Assembly: GCA_013299105.1 (NCBI GenBank)
Contig: JAAFJY010000004.1
Span: forward strand, 62,001 to 126,000
Direction of reading: 5' to 3'
Origin: Chitinophagales bacterium
GTDB taxonomy: Bacteria; Bacteroidota; Bacteroidia; Chitinophagales; Saprospiraceae
Length of the DNA: 64,000 nucleotides
This document shows, in pieces, positions 54,388-63,774 of this stretch; within the stretch, counting starts at the first letter, position 1, and every line of letters starts with the position of its first letter. Position numbers and translations under genes: made by a program. The notes below the pieces were generated by a model. The model was not told the origin of the DNA and searched no databases. It saw nothing but the letters and a program-made list of their open reading frames with translations.

Positions 54388-54610
54388 CGGTCCGCGAAGC
54401 GGGCCAATTCTGAAAATGCTGCGAAATTTCCGTTGCTGAAATTTGTGATTTTCATGGTGAATATGAAGCGTTTATGACCGCAAAGCGGGCCAATTCTCTA
54501 ATTCTTTAAAATTCTTGTTTTGGTTAACGTCACGCAAGTAATTCTGTAATTCTGCAAATTCTGATTCAGACAAAAAATCATGTAAGGTCAACGTCGCGCA
54601 AGTAATGCTG
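54388..54610 (+). repeat. Family D intergenic repeat, copy D1 (tandem half-copies)
   Basis: GTCCGCGAAGCGGGCCAATT (54390 onward) recurs as GACCGCAAAGCGGGCCAATT (54478 onward), followed by CTCTAATTCTTTAAAATTC and ACGTCACGCAAGTAATTCTG; the reverse complement of this string is at 63.8 kb. The unit contains a CCGC-GAA-GCGG hairpin, and a second partial ACGTCGCGCAAGTAAT follows near 54.59 kb. It fills the 492-bp spacer upstream of the LOG gene; no gene is seen there. Confidence 0.75.
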
Positions 54611-54638
54611 AGGACAAAAAAGTACATCACTCAACTGT

Positions 54639-57128
54639 TTACTTTTTATCCTCATTTTTCATCGGCCTTACCCGCTCCTTGAACCAAATATCCGCTTTTT
54701 CCAAAGCCTCATGGCAAGCACTGTCCATACTCAGCATGTTGTTTTTGGTCAAAACCCTCGTCAAAGGCAGATTTTGACGGGTTTGGACCATCATGTGCAG
54801 CGCTGAATCGCGTTTCAAAGTGTTTTTTACCCGCTCCAGGGCGGTGGTGGCGTGGCCAGAAAAAAGCGTTTTGGTCATGGTCAAAATGGGGATGATGCCC
54901 TCACCGGGGGTGGACTCCTCCAGTTTTATGTTAGGATTTTGCCCTGAATAGTTTGGCGCTTCATTCATGATGGCGATGATGAAAAAACGCAGTTTTTTAG
55001 ACAGCGGATCACGGCTATTTTTTTGCCAATCCGCACAGGCATTGTACAAGTCCATCGCGGTATCCAAGCCATAGTTTTCGTAATAGGCCCCATCTACATA
55101 GTTGCCCAATCCTGGAAAATGGGCGGATGCCGAAATCCAGGGAAACAACTCGGCCATGTTGGCGGCCTGGATGATCGCCAAGTCTTTTTTGGGGTTCAAA
55201 TGCTGGTAAAAATCAATGGCATTGGCGAAGTGGCGGTTCTCTTGGACATTGATCAATGGATTGACCAAGACTCGTTTGCCCGTTTGCACCTGGGTAGCAT
55301 TGGCAAAAAACAAGGGCAAATCGGTGCGGATGGTATCATTTTGCAGGTACAGTTGGCTGAAAGCCTGCCACCCAAACTGTTTTTTCCGATTGGCAGGTCC
55401 CAGGTTCAAGAACTCTGTGCGGGATTTTTTATTCAAGGCCTTGTGGATGGCCGCGCTCTCTTCTTGGCACAAACGGGTGTTGCGGTTGGCAATGTTGCGG
55501 TGAAAAACTAGGTAAAGGTACTTCCTAAACACGCTGCTGTAAAACAAACCTGCCAAGCCAGAACTGATGAAATTTCGCTTGTACATCCTTTGGCAGAACT
55601 CATCGGGGCTGGGCAAAGACGCCGAGTCGAGTCGGGCTTTTTCCCAGTAGGCCAGGGTGGCTACCGTACCCGGTGCACTGCCCGATACTGCGCTGATGGC
55701 CAAAGTATGCGATTTTAGGTCGAAGCCATGTTTTTTTTGCAAAATGGTATCCAAATGCAGCAATGCGCTCGACACCCAGTAACCTGCCCTAGAGCCGCCG
55801 CCTTGTCCTGCTACGATGAACACTGGATATTGGTCCTGGGCTTTGAGGGAATCCACGCGGTCGGCTTGCCATTGGTCCATGTACGCTTCGATGTTCATTC
55901 TTTTCAAGGGGGTACTGCGCGTGTACAAGTCATACTCCGCCGAATCGGGCCCGCCTGCAAAAAACAAGAGGAAAACGAAAACAACCCACAAGACAAACAA
56001 GGTGAGGTTGAGGTATTGAAAAAGACCTTGCTTGGGTTTTGGGTCCAAAGGGTCTTTTTGGCTGCCGCTGTCCATGGCTTCCGACACCAAGCGCTTGCCC
56101 GTGAAGTACATCAAATCGGCGAGGATCAATAAAAAACCCATGCCACCGTAAACAAACAACAAAGGAGACAAGGGCTCCAATTGAGGGCTGAAAGTGGCGT
56201 AAATGGCAAACAATAAATTGAGTACCAGTAAAATGCGGAAGTAAAAGCGATTGCCAGCTAGGAAAGGATCGGTTTCAGTAGATACTTCTTTGCGGAATCC
56301 GGTAAGTTTTAAAAAGAAGGCATCCAGGTGGGTGAACAAGTGCCCGATCGAATCGGTCAAACTCACCAAAACATAGCCCAAGCCTTTCTTTTGGAAGCGC
56401 AGCGATTTTTCTTTGGAAACCATTAAGGCAGGTGAGGGGCCCGTGATCAGCCAGAAGATGAACATCGAGAGCAAGATGGATAACTTGAATCCCACTTCTT
56501 TTTCCACTGCCTTGGTAAGCTGAATTTGGATTAAAATGAAAGCAAAAAACAGGCTAAAAAACAAAGCTTGTGCCCGGTAGGGATTTTTGATGCTGAGTTC
56601 GAGTACCCAGTAGCTCAGTGTCAAGGCGGCAATCAAAACCCAATATTTGGTCCCGTCAAAAGTTTCCCAGGCTTCTTCAACGGCCATGGTGGCCACCAAA
56701 AAAATCAAAAAAGACATCAGCCCCCAAAAGCGCAAAACCACTTTGTAAGCACGCTGCTTGTGGAGTTCCTGGTAGGTTTTTTCATCCAGCAAATGCCAGG
56801 GAATGATCCAAATCGAAACGCTGTAAACGCTCAACAAGACCCCAGTGAGGACGATGGTCAAACCCGAATTTTTGTTACTGAGCAGCAAACTCATGATGTC
56901 GCGCCCCACCGTGCTGGAGATGAGCAAGTACGCAATGGCCAACTGAATGAGCACAATGTACCAAGCCTGCACATGCGCAAAACAAACCTGAAAGAAAACG
57001 GGGAGTTGGGCCCGCTGTGCCACTTTCTTGTACAGCTTTTTTTGCGACCCAAATCGAAAATTGAGGGCGAAAAAATATATGGCTAAAAGGGTTGCGATCA
57101 AACCCAGGTATGGCGCAGCGGCATTCAT
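54639..57128 (-). CDS. Multi-pass membrane protein with patatin-like phospholipase domain
   Basis: An 829-aa protein. Residues 1-390 hold about ten hydrophobic helices (for example LGLIATLLAIYFFALNF, VLTGVLLSVYSVSIWIIPW and LFVLWVVFVFLLFF). A patatin-like domain follows: oxyanion loop GQGGGSRAGYW near 441-451 and the nucleophile region LAISAVSGSAPG near 477-487, with S482. The usual G-x-S-x-G here reads A-V-S-G-S, an odd change. DGAYYENYGLD supplies the catalytic Asp. It is likely an inner-membrane lipid hydrolase; direction and substrate are unknown. Confidence 0.8.
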   Translation of the reverse strand: MNAAAPYLGLIATLLAIYFFALNFRFGSQKKLYKKVAQRAQLPVFFQVCFAHVQAWYIVLIQLAIAYLLISSTVGRDIMSLLLSNKNSGLTIVLTGVLLSVYSVSIWIIPWHLLDEKTYQELHKQRAYKVVLRFWGLMSFLIFLVATMAVEEAWETFDGTKYWVLIAALTLSYWVLELSIKNPYRAQALFFSLFFAFILIQIQLTKAVEKEVGFKLSILLSMFIFWLITGPSPALMVSKEKSLRFQKKGLGYVLVSLTDSIGHLFTHLDAFFLKLTGFRKEVSTETDPFLAGNRFYFRILLVLNLLFAIYATFSPQLEPLSPLLFVYGGMGFLLILADLMYFTGKRLVSEAMDSGSQKDPLDPKPKQGLFQYLNLTLFVLWVVFVFLLFFAGGPDSAEYDLYTRSTPLKRMNIEAYMDQWQADRVDSLKAQDQYPVFIVAGQGGGSRAGYWVSSALLHLDTILQKKHGFDLKSHTLAISAVSGSAPGTVATLAYWEKARLDSASLPSPDEFCQRMYKRNFISSGLAGLFYSSVFRKYLYLVFHRNIANRNTRLCQEESAAIHKALNKKSRTEFLNLGPANRKKQFGWQAFSQLYLQNDTIRTDLPLFFANATQVQTGKRVLVNPLINVQENRHFANAIDFYQHLNPKKDLAIIQAANMAELFPWISASAHFPGLGNYVDGAYYENYGLDTAMDLYNACADWQKNSRDPLSKKLRFFIIAIMNEAPNYSGQNPNIKLEESTPGEGIIPILTMTKTLFSGHATTALERVKNTLKRDSALHMMVQTRQNLPLTRVLTKNNMLSMDSACHEALEKADIWFKERVRPMKNEDKK

Positions 57129-57219
57129 CGAATAGCATGGGTTTTTAGGTGAAAGGGGCAGTTGGTGTGAAATGTACGAAAAATCTAATTATTCAAACTC
57201 ATCTTTAGGAAAAGAATCC

Positions 57220-58401
57220 TCACCCCACTGCCAGCCAAGCCATCAACCCCACCCCAGTCACCAGCGCATCTTCGTCAATGTCAAAAGTATCAGAATGCAC
57301 GGGCGAGGTGATGCCACGAGCCACATTGCCCGTACCCAGGCGGTAAAAACAAGCGGGCATTTCCTGCGAATAATAAGCAAAATCCTCGGCAGTGAGGCGC
57401 AGGGGCAAATCCGTAACTTGCGCCGCGCCCAGGAACTCAATGGCTTTCAAGCGGGCATTTTCGGTCAAAATCTCATCGTTGAGCAAGCAGGGATAGCCCA
57501 CGTCGATGAAGAAATTGACTTGTCCGCCCATGCCTTCCACCAAGCTTTCGGCCATTTTTTTCATGCGTTGGTGGGCATCGCGGCGCCATTTTTCGTCCAT
57601 CGTGCGAAAAGTACCTTCGATTTTGACTTCATTGGGGATGATGTTGGTCGCTCCGCCCGTGGAGTTGATTTTGCCAAAAGTCAGGACCGATGGCATCGTT
57701 GGATCGTTGTTGCGGCTGATGATTTGCTGCAAGGCGGTGATCATTTGGGCCGAGATCGCGATGGGGTCCACACAGTCTTGGGGCATGGCTCCGTGCCCAC
57801 CTTGGCCCGTGATGGTGATGTACAACTCGTCGCAAGAACCCATGTACTTGCCAGCGCGGAAGCCTACCTTGCCCGCAGCGAGAGGGGGGTGTACGTGCTG
57901 CCCAAAAATGGAGCTGGGTTGCGGATTGTCCAAAACCCCGGCTTTGATCATCAAGGAGGCACCACCGGGCAGCCTTTCTTCGGCGGGTTGGAAAATAAGC
58001 TTGACCTTGCCCGCCCAATGCAGCCTGGTCTCCTGCAAAATACGCGCCGCGCCCAACAAGGAGGCTGTGTGGACATCGTGCCCACAAGCGTGCATCACGC
58101 CCGGGTTTTTGGATTTGTAGGGCTGGTCATTGGCTTCGAGAATGGGCAGGGCGTCCATGTCAGCCCGCAGGGCAATGCTGCGCGAATCGGGCAATTGGCC
58201 TTCGATGATGCCCACCACCCCCGTACCTGCAATGCCAGTTTGGTGCGGAATGCCCCATTCTGTCAAGCGCTCAGACACAAATTGAGCGGTCATTTTTTCC
58301 TCAAAAGACAATTCAGGATATTGGTGCAAGTGCCGCCGAATGGCGATGTTGTCGGTATGATGTTGCTCGGCCAAGTGCCGAATCTGTTGTTGCAGGGTCA
58401 T
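57220..58401 (-). CDS. M20-family amidohydrolase
   Basis: A 393-aa M20D metallohydrolase of the N-acyl-amino-acid / IAA-amino-acid hydrolase type. IRRHLHQYPELSFEE, then RADMDALPI, HACGHDVHTASLLGAA (metal ligands), FQPAEERLPGGASLM, a dimerisation domain with GQGGHGAMPQDCVDP, and LTAEDFAYYSQEM and SPVHSDTFDIDED at the end. It probably cleaves an amide such as an N-acetyl or peptide conjugate. No signal peptide. Alone on the minus strand, with repeat C2 upstream. Confidence 0.92.
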   Translation of the reverse strand: MTLQQQIRHLAEQHHTDNIAIRRHLHQYPELSFEEKMTAQFVSERLTEWGIPHQTGIAGTGVVGIIEGQLPDSRSIALRADMDALPILEANDQPYKSKNPGVMHACGHDVHTASLLGAARILQETRLHWAGKVKLIFQPAEERLPGGASLMIKAGVLDNPQPSSIFGQHVHPPLAAGKVGFRAGKYMGSCDELYITITGQGGHGAMPQDCVDPIAISAQMITALQQIISRNNDPTMPSVLTFGKINSTGGATNIIPNEVKIEGTFRTMDEKWRRDAHQRMKKMAESLVEGMGGQVNFFIDVGYPCLLNDEILTENARLKAIEFLGAAQVTDLPLRLTAEDFAYYSQEMPACFYRLGTGNVARGITSPVHSDTFDIDEDALVTGVGLMAWLAVG

Positions 58402-58403
58402 GT

Positions 58404-58730
58404 AGAGTAAGTTTAAACATTGGGGGTTTAGCCGGAAAACGAGTCGAATTTTGACTAGACTTTATGTACTTTAGATTTATGAGGCAAAACTGAGGAATTT
58501 TTTGACTGATTGAGGCTTCTTTTTTGGTTCGTAGCCCAGCTACGGGCCAAAAAAGAAACGAAAAGCAGGCGGAAAAGGCCCGGTTTTGACCATAACAATT
58601 TAATTTACATAAAGTCTATTAATCAAGGCAGGAAAAGCGGAGTTATGCAGCGCATAATGAGCATTTTCCTAACGAAGAGTAGTCAAAATTGGGCCGTTTT
58701 AAGGCAAACAAAAAATTTTAAACATACTCT
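58404..58730. repeat. Family C palindromic repeat, copy C2, interrupted
   Basis: AGAGTAAGTTTAAACAT to ATTTTAAACATACTCT. The halves (58404-58455 and 58619-58730, 164 bp together) match C1 along their length, with the stem AATTTTGACTA / TAGTCAAAATT perfectly paired. It is split by the 163-bp element at 58456-58618. It begins 2 bp upstream of the M20 start codon. Confidence 0.85.
58456..58618. mobile_element. MITE-like 163-bp element inside repeat C2
   Basis: Perfect 13-bp terminal inverted repeats TAGACTTTATGTA (58456-58468) and TACATAAAGTCTA (58606-58618). The middle has a long hairpin TTCTTTTTTGG-loop-CCAAAAAAGAA. C1 reads straight through at the matching point (GACTAATCAAGG), which shows the element is an insertion. 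No open reading frame is present. The flanking duplication is short or imperfect (CTA/TTA). Confidence 0.8.
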
Positions 58731-58854
58731 TACTACTGCTTTGTTTTTCCGGGCGCAAAGATAGGAGGATTGCTTGAAAAGGGCAAGCTGAGTCTGGATT
58801 AATCATTGTTTAGCCTAAATCCTTGGTAGTGCCTCGAATTTGCCCGTAGGCCAC

Positions 58855-59661
58855 TCACTCCGCTGGTAAAACTCCCTGCGATTCATTCAAACGGTGCTGA
58901 ATGAGCCGCTCAATCGATCCTGCTTCCTGGAAAAAATAATCGGGCTGGGCATAGCATACAATAATGCTTTTAGGGCTTAAATTTCGGAATCTCCACTCAA
59001 TTTTATACAGTTTGGCGGTATCATTGCTCTGTTTGGCCGCTTTGGTTTCGATCACCCACTGCTCGTCATTGGATGAGGGCAAGAGTGGTAAGTCTTTGCG
59101 AGTCCCCTCCATGCTCAGGACTGTATCAAGGTTAGCATAAGGGGCGAAAAGGCCTTTGTTGTCCTCGAAGTCGGCTACGGCAATTGCTAGTTCACCGATC
59201 AACAGTCCGATCCGACATTCGTCGTCTTCGATGGCCACTTTAACATGGTCGATCGACATGCCCAATTCCTGTGCCAAAACAGCTAACTCCTGTCTGGCTA
59301 TCCCCTGTTTCGAATGATCTGGCGTAGCGGTCAGGCCAGCCATGGTCAGCAAAACGAAGCCTGAAAATGCACTTGCAACCAAAGCCGCCAAGATGATCAA
59401 GATCCGTGCAATAATTGAAGAAGTTTTTAAGCAAAGAAATACTGCACCACCTAAAAACAGTACCAACAAAGCTGCCAAAATGATGTAGTAAACGGCCTTT
59501 TTAGAAAGCAACGGCGCTGGTGGGGCGGTCAGTGGGCGATGTTGGCCAGGCATCGAAAGGGGTTTGAATGTACGCGGAACAACAAGGCCAGCAGTGGTGC
59601 TGGACTGTGCCATTGCCAATACGGAGAGACTTAGGAATATCAATAAACTGAGAATTTTCAT
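58855..59661 (-). CDS. Membrane protein of unknown function (268 aa)
   Basis: Signal-like N-terminus MKILSLLIFLSLSVLAMAQS, then a Pro-rich stretch, two membrane helices (AVYYIILAALLVLFLGGAVF; IIARILIILAALVASAFSGF, near residues 55-110), and a soluble C-terminal domain with alternating strands (CRIGLLIGELAIAVADFEDN; EQWVIETKAAKQS; AKLYKIEWRFRNLSPKSIIV). I recognise no family. It lies alone between the M20 upstream region and the PHP-domain gene. Confidence 0.75.
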   Translation of the reverse strand: MKILSLLIFLSLSVLAMAQSSTTAGLVVPRTFKPLSMPGQHRPLTAPPAPLLSKKAVYYIILAALLVLFLGGAVFLCLKTSSIIARILIILAALVASAFSGFVLLTMAGLTATPDHSKQGIARQELAVLAQELGMSIDHVKVAIEDDECRIGLLIGELAIAVADFEDNKGLFAPYANLDTVLSMEGTRKDLPLLPSSNDEQWVIETKAAKQSNDTAKLYKIEWRFRNLSPKSIIVCYAQPDYFFQEAGSIERLIQHRLNESQGVLPAE

Positions 59662-59817
59662 TGTTAGTGAAATAGGAAGTGAAGGAATTTGAGTTTACGG
59701 AACCCTTGTTTTGGGCCTCAGCTAAGGCTCAAGAGAGCTGCCGCTTTAAACTTCCCAATTTAGGGCTTCCCTTTGTTTTTAAATAACTTTTCCATGATTT
59801 TCCTGATTACACAGGCT

Positions 59818-59885
59818 TAGTGACAAGCACACTCAAACCCATTTTCATCCGTGTTCCCAACCCGCGAAGCGGGGTAAAGCACCAA
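59818..59885 (-). repeat. Family A fragment, copy A7
   Basis: TAGTGACAAGCACACTCAAA joins the outer end (GTGACAAG, reverse of the CTTGTCAC tail) directly to the ACCCATTTTCATCCGTGTTC core and a hairpin CCCGC-GAA-GCGGG at 59861-59873. The terminal 15-bp inverted repeats and most of the core are missing, so this is a deletion remnant. Confidence 0.65.
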
Positions 59886-59961
59886 TTTTTACAAGTTATT
59901 TTTTCAGTGGCCCTTATCGAATTGCCACAGAAACTTATTTTTACCTCACAAGCATCGTCCA

Positions 59962-61899
59962 ATGAAAAAACACCTTCACCTACTCTTTTTTCTTTGCCTG
60001 AGCCAAATCAACTTCGCCCAAAATTGGTACAAAGGCAACCTGCACACCCATTCCCTGTGGAGCGACGGCGACGAATACCCCGAAATGATCATGGCCTGGT
60101 ACAAGGCATCGGGGTATCATTTTGTGGGGCTTTCGGACCACAACACCCTGCAAGAAGGCGAGAAATGGCGCTGGATTCCCCGCGCACCGGAGCGCCGCCG
60201 GGCTTTTGAACGCTACCTGCACACCTATGGCCCTGAGTGGGTGGTTTACGAAAAACAAGGGGCGGATTCCCTGCGGGTCAGGCTCAAAACCCGGGCTCAA
60301 TATGCCCCTTTGTTCCAAGAGCGAGAGCGCTTTTTGATTTTGCAAAGTGAAGAGCTTTCTGCTTCGTATGCTGGAAAACCCTTGCACCTCAATGCCACCA
60401 ACATCCGGGGTTTTGTACCCGTGCAAAAAGGCAACAGTGTAGCCGAGGTTTTGCAAAGCAATATCGACGCGGTGATGGCCCAGCGCCGCATCAGCGGCCA
60501 ACCCATGTTTCCGCACATCAACCACCCCAATTTCCATTTTGCGATCAGCCCGCAAGACATGATGCAACTCAAGCACGAGCGCTTTTTTGAGGTTTACAAT
60601 GGTCACCCCGAAGTTTTCAACTACGGCGACAGCAGCCACCTGGGCATGGAGGCACTTTGGGACCAAATCAACCTGCATTACGTGCAAAATGGCCAGGCTT
60701 TACTGTACGGATTGGCTACCGACGACAGCCACCATTACCATTTTTTTGGCCCAAAATTCGCCAACGCAGGCCGGGGCTGGGTGATGGTACAAAGTGATTC
60801 GCTACACGGCGGAGCCATTGTAGAAGCGATGGAAGCCGGGCGTTTTTATGCCAGCACAGGAGTGGCATTGATTGACCTGCGGCAATCGGAGCGCGAAATT
60901 GCCTTGCGGGTGAAAACCGAAGCAAGCACGCAATACAAGGTACAGTTTATCGGGGTCAAAAAAGGGCAAACCCAATCGACTGTTTTCCAGGAAATCACCC
61001 TCCAACCTGCTGACAGCAGCCTGATCACTTATACCTTGAAACCCGACGAGTGGTTTGTGAGGGCCAAAATCATTTCCGATCAGCCCAAATTCAATCCCTA
61101 CTTCCCTGAAGACCTGGAAGTGGCCTGGACCCAGCCCATTGGCCCTCGGATTTGGCCCAATATCCCACCTGTTGCTCCGCTGCCCAATGCCCATGCCCAC
61201 AACGATTACGAGCACAACCGCCCCTTGATCGACGCCTTGTCGCAGGGTTTTACCAGCGTGGAGGCCGATGTTTTTCTGATCAAGGATTCCTTGTATGTCA
61301 ACCACAATCGCCCTTTCTTTTGCGACCCTGCACGAACCTTAGAAAACTTGTACCTGCGCCCTTTGCGTGAGCAAATCCAAAGGCAAGGAGGCCAGGTGTA
61401 CAAGGGCTATGATGGCCCATTTTACTTGTTCATTGACCTCAAAACCGAGGCTGAATCGACTTACCAAGCCCTGGCCAAAACTTTGAGCCGCTACCGCGAC
61501 ATCCTCCAAGTTTGTACGACAAAAAAGTGCAAGCCTGGTTCAGTGCAAGCCATCCTTTCTGGCAATCGCCCCATCGACTTGCTCAACAAACAAGTAGAAA
61601 GATTAGCCGCCATCGACGCTCGGCCTGTGGATCTGGGCAAGGGTTTCTCAGCCCAATTCATGCCCATCGTGAGCGACAATTACCGCAACCACTTTACTTG
61701 GTTCGGCCAAGGTGAAATGCCAAGCACTGAAAAAGAGAAACTTCAAAGTTTGGTCAAAAGGGTACACGCCGAGGGCAAAAAACTACGCCTCTGGGCCTCC
61801 CCTGAAAACGAAAACGTTTGGAAAGCCTTGCGAGCGGCAGGCGTCGATCTGATCAATACCGATCGTTTGGAGGAGTTGCGGGCGTTTTTGTTGAAATAA
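59962..61899 (+). CDS. Secreted fusion of PHP phosphoesterase and GDPD/PLC-like domains
   Basis: A 645-aa protein with a signal peptide (MKKHLHLLFFLCLSQINFAQ). Residues about 22-390 form a PHP-type domain: GNLHTHSLWSDGDEYPE, VGLSDHNTLQEG, HINHPNF and ATDDSHHYHFFG supply the His/Asp metal ligands. The C-terminal part (about 405-645) starts PNAHAHNDYEHNRPLIDAL and continues VEADVFLIKDSLYVNHN, the H...D/E...H layout of glycerophosphodiester phosphodiesterase/PI-PLC-like barrels, and ends LRLWASPENENVWKAL. Both halves probably act on phosphoesters. The joint function is unknown. Confidence 0.82.
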   Translation: MKKHLHLLFFLCLSQINFAQNWYKGNLHTHSLWSDGDEYPEMIMAWYKASGYHFVGLSDHNTLQEGEKWRWIPRAPERRRAFERYLHTYGPEWVVYEKQGADSLRVRLKTRAQYAPLFQERERFLILQSEELSASYAGKPLHLNATNIRGFVPVQKGNSVAEVLQSNIDAVMAQRRISGQPMFPHINHPNFHFAISPQDMMQLKHERFFEVYNGHPEVFNYGDSSHLGMEALWDQINLHYVQNGQALLYGLATDDSHHYHFFGPKFANAGRGWVMVQSDSLHGGAIVEAMEAGRFYASTGVALIDLRQSEREIALRVKTEASTQYKVQFIGVKKGQTQSTVFQEITLQPADSSLITYTLKPDEWFVRAKIISDQPKFNPYFPEDLEVAWTQPIGPRIWPNIPPVAPLPNAHAHNDYEHNRPLIDALSQGFTSVEADVFLIKDSLYVNHNRPFFCDPARTLENLYLRPLREQIQRQGGQVYKGYDGPFYLFIDLKTEAESTYQALAKTLSRYRDILQVCTTKKCKPGSVQAILSGNRPIDLLNKQVERLAAIDARPVDLGKGFSAQFMPIVSDNYRNHFTWFGQGEMPSTEKEKLQSLVKRVHAEGKKLRLWASPENENVWKALRAAGVDLINTDRLEELRAFLLK

Positions 61900-61905
61900 A
61901 AAACC

Positions 61906-61946
61906 AAAACAGGCCGACCAGCACTTGCCGATCGACCTGTTTTTTA
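61906..61946 (+). terminator. Terminator of the PHP-fusion gene
   Basis: AAAACAGGCCGA / TCGACCTGTTTTTT (one mismatch) starting 7 bp after the stop codon, with a T run on the plus strand. Confidence 0.85.
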
Positions 61947-61967
61947 TTTGGAACGACTTGGATTAAG

Positions 61968-62070
61968 TCAACGTCATAGTCAACATCACGCTAGAAATCA
62001 GTGAAAACCCGTTTCATCCGTTTCATCCGTTTCATCCGTGTTCCAACATTTGCACTGCGAAGCAGGGCAA
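61968..62070 (+). repeat. Family A intergenic repeat, partial copy A6
   Basis: Core GTCAACATCACGCTAGAAATC, three GTTTCATCC units, GTGTTCC, and a hairpin CTGC-GAA-GCAG at 62055-62065. The 15-bp terminal repeats are not found. It sits between the convergent ends of the PHP-fusion and Gfo/Idh/MocA genes. Confidence 0.75.
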
Positions 62071-62096
62071 AAAGAAAAATCCCGTGGCTCCTCGGC

Positions 62097-63593
62097 TCAA
62101 GCCAGTTTCCAGCCCTCGCGGTACTCGCGGCCTACAAACTGGTTGGCGTCTTCAAAGTTGGTGATGCGCATGTTGGTGCCATCCCACAACAATTTTTGGC
62201 GGCCATAAAACTCGAAACGATTATTGGCGGCTGGGCGGCGCAGGTTGTAGCTGCGGATCGCCAGGTTGCCCATCAATACCGTTTCGGTCAGCGGACCAGA
62301 GTAGTCGAACGAGGAAGTAAGTGCCTTGTGCTCTTTGCTGTCAAAACCCGCCTTGCAAGCTTCCGTCCAAGACTTTTGGTGTGCGTATTCAGGAATCGTA
62401 ACGGGCGCAGGCTTGCTTGGATCGGGTAGGGGTGGCTTGGGCATTTCCAGTTTGGTGCCGTTTTTGAGGTACACCTTGGGCACCAGACCGTAAGTACCAC
62501 AAGTCATCACACCCTTGGTGCCGATCATGATCACACCATTGCTCGAATCGTTGTCGCCGAGTGGATCGCTGGCTGGGACGAGATCAGGATGGAAGGGGCG
62601 AATGCCGCCGTCGGTCCAGATCATGGTCACTGGCGAAGCATTTTTCTTGGTAGCTGGAAACTTCAACTGCACATTCGAGGAGGTTGGGCAGCCTTCGGGC
62701 ACGTATTCTGGCGTCCAATCCTTGAGGAAAGTACTGCCTACGCTGCATTCCACCTCGGTAGGATAGCCCAGACCCAAAACCCGGAAGGCCGGGTCGATCA
62801 GGTGGCAACCCATGTCGCCGAGGGCACCAGTGCCAAAGTTCCACCAACCGCGCCACTTGAAAGGATGGTACAACGGGTGATAATCCACATACTGGGCTGG
62901 CCCGATGAATAGGTCCCAGTTTTCTTTGCTCATCGATTCGGGCATAGCCGGCTTGTCCGTAGGTACGGGGATGCCTTGGGGCCATACCGGGCGGTTGGTC
63001 CAGATGTAAACCGTGCTCACCTTGCCGATCAGGCCCTTGTTGAACCACTCCATCATTTGGGTTTGGCCGGGGTTCGAGGCCCCTTGGTTGCCCATTTGGC
63101 TCACCACGCGGTACTTGCGGGCCGCTTCGGTCAGCATACGCGCCTCGCGGATGTTGTGGGTAAGGGGTTTTTGCACGTACACGTGCTTGCCCAGTTGCAT
63201 GGCCGCCATTGCCGCTATGGCGTGGGTATGGTCGGGCGAAGAGATGGTCACGGCGTCGATGTCCTTGCCCATTTGGTCGAACATTACCCGAAAATCGGCG
63301 AACTTTTTGGCGTCGGGAAATTTATCGGCAGCTGCTTTGGCGCGGGAAAAATCCACGTCACAAAGGGCTGTCACGTTATTGGCCCCATTGACCCAGGCGT
63401 TGATGATGTCGCTTTGACCCTTGCCACCAGCTCCGATGGCCGCGATGTTGAGCTTATCGCTGGGTGGCGTGAATCCTTTGCCCAAAACGTGGCGGGGCAC
63501 GATGCTCAAGCCCCCCAAAACGAGGGCCGAATTTTTAACAAACTTCCGCCTGGACTGGTCGGCGGAGGAGTTTGTGGTCTGCTTTTTGCTCAT
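62097..63593 (-). CDS. Tat-exported Gfo/Idh/MocA oxidoreductase
   Basis: A 498-aa NAD(P)-dependent oxidoreductase. The N-terminus has a Tat signal (SRRKFVKNSALVLGGLS). The Rossmann fold starts IAAIGAGGKGQSDIINA, then VTALCDVDFSRAKAAADKFP, ISSPDHTHAIAAMAAMQLGK and HVYVQKPLTHNIREARML (conserved Lys). The C-terminal domain has GALGDMGCHLIDPAFRVLGL. Tat export fits delivery of a cofactor-loaded enzyme to the periplasm. Such secreted members act on sugar derivatives; the substrate is unknown. Confidence 0.9.
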   Translation of the reverse strand: MSKKQTTNSSADQSRRKFVKNSALVLGGLSIVPRHVLGKGFTPPSDKLNIAAIGAGGKGQSDIINAWVNGANNVTALCDVDFSRAKAAADKFPDAKKFADFRVMFDQMGKDIDAVTISSPDHTHAIAAMAAMQLGKHVYVQKPLTHNIREARMLTEAARKYRVVSQMGNQGASNPGQTQMMEWFNKGLIGKVSTVYIWTNRPVWPQGIPVPTDKPAMPESMSKENWDLFIGPAQYVDYHPLYHPFKWRGWWNFGTGALGDMGCHLIDPAFRVLGLGYPTEVECSVGSTFLKDWTPEYVPEGCPTSSNVQLKFPATKKNASPVTMIWTDGGIRPFHPDLVPASDPLGDNDSSNGVIMIGTKGVMTCGTYGLVPKVYLKNGTKLEMPKPPLPDPSKPAPVTIPEYAHQKSWTEACKAGFDSKEHKALTSSFDYSGPLTETVLMGNLAIRSYNLRRPAANNRFEFYGRQKLLWDGTNMRITNFEDANQFVGREYREGWKLA

Positions 63594-63774
63594 TGCTTAA
63601 GCTGAATATTGGTGAGGTGAATTGTTGATTTAGCTTGTTTATGTAACAAGTGAAACCAAAATACGGCATTTTTTGAAATTGCCAGCAGAAAAGCGATCAG
63701 CAGGGCGGGAATTGGGGTAAATGGCGTTGGCGGTGGGGGTTTTGGCAGAACCAGAATTTGCAATATGACTCTTT

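Noticed and set aside
57172-58410. Long plus-strand open frame (412 codons) opposite the M20 gene
   Set aside because: It is an antisense shadow: the minus strand carries a full set of M20 motifs and the plus-frame peptide is His/Gly/Asp-rich without any recognisable fold.
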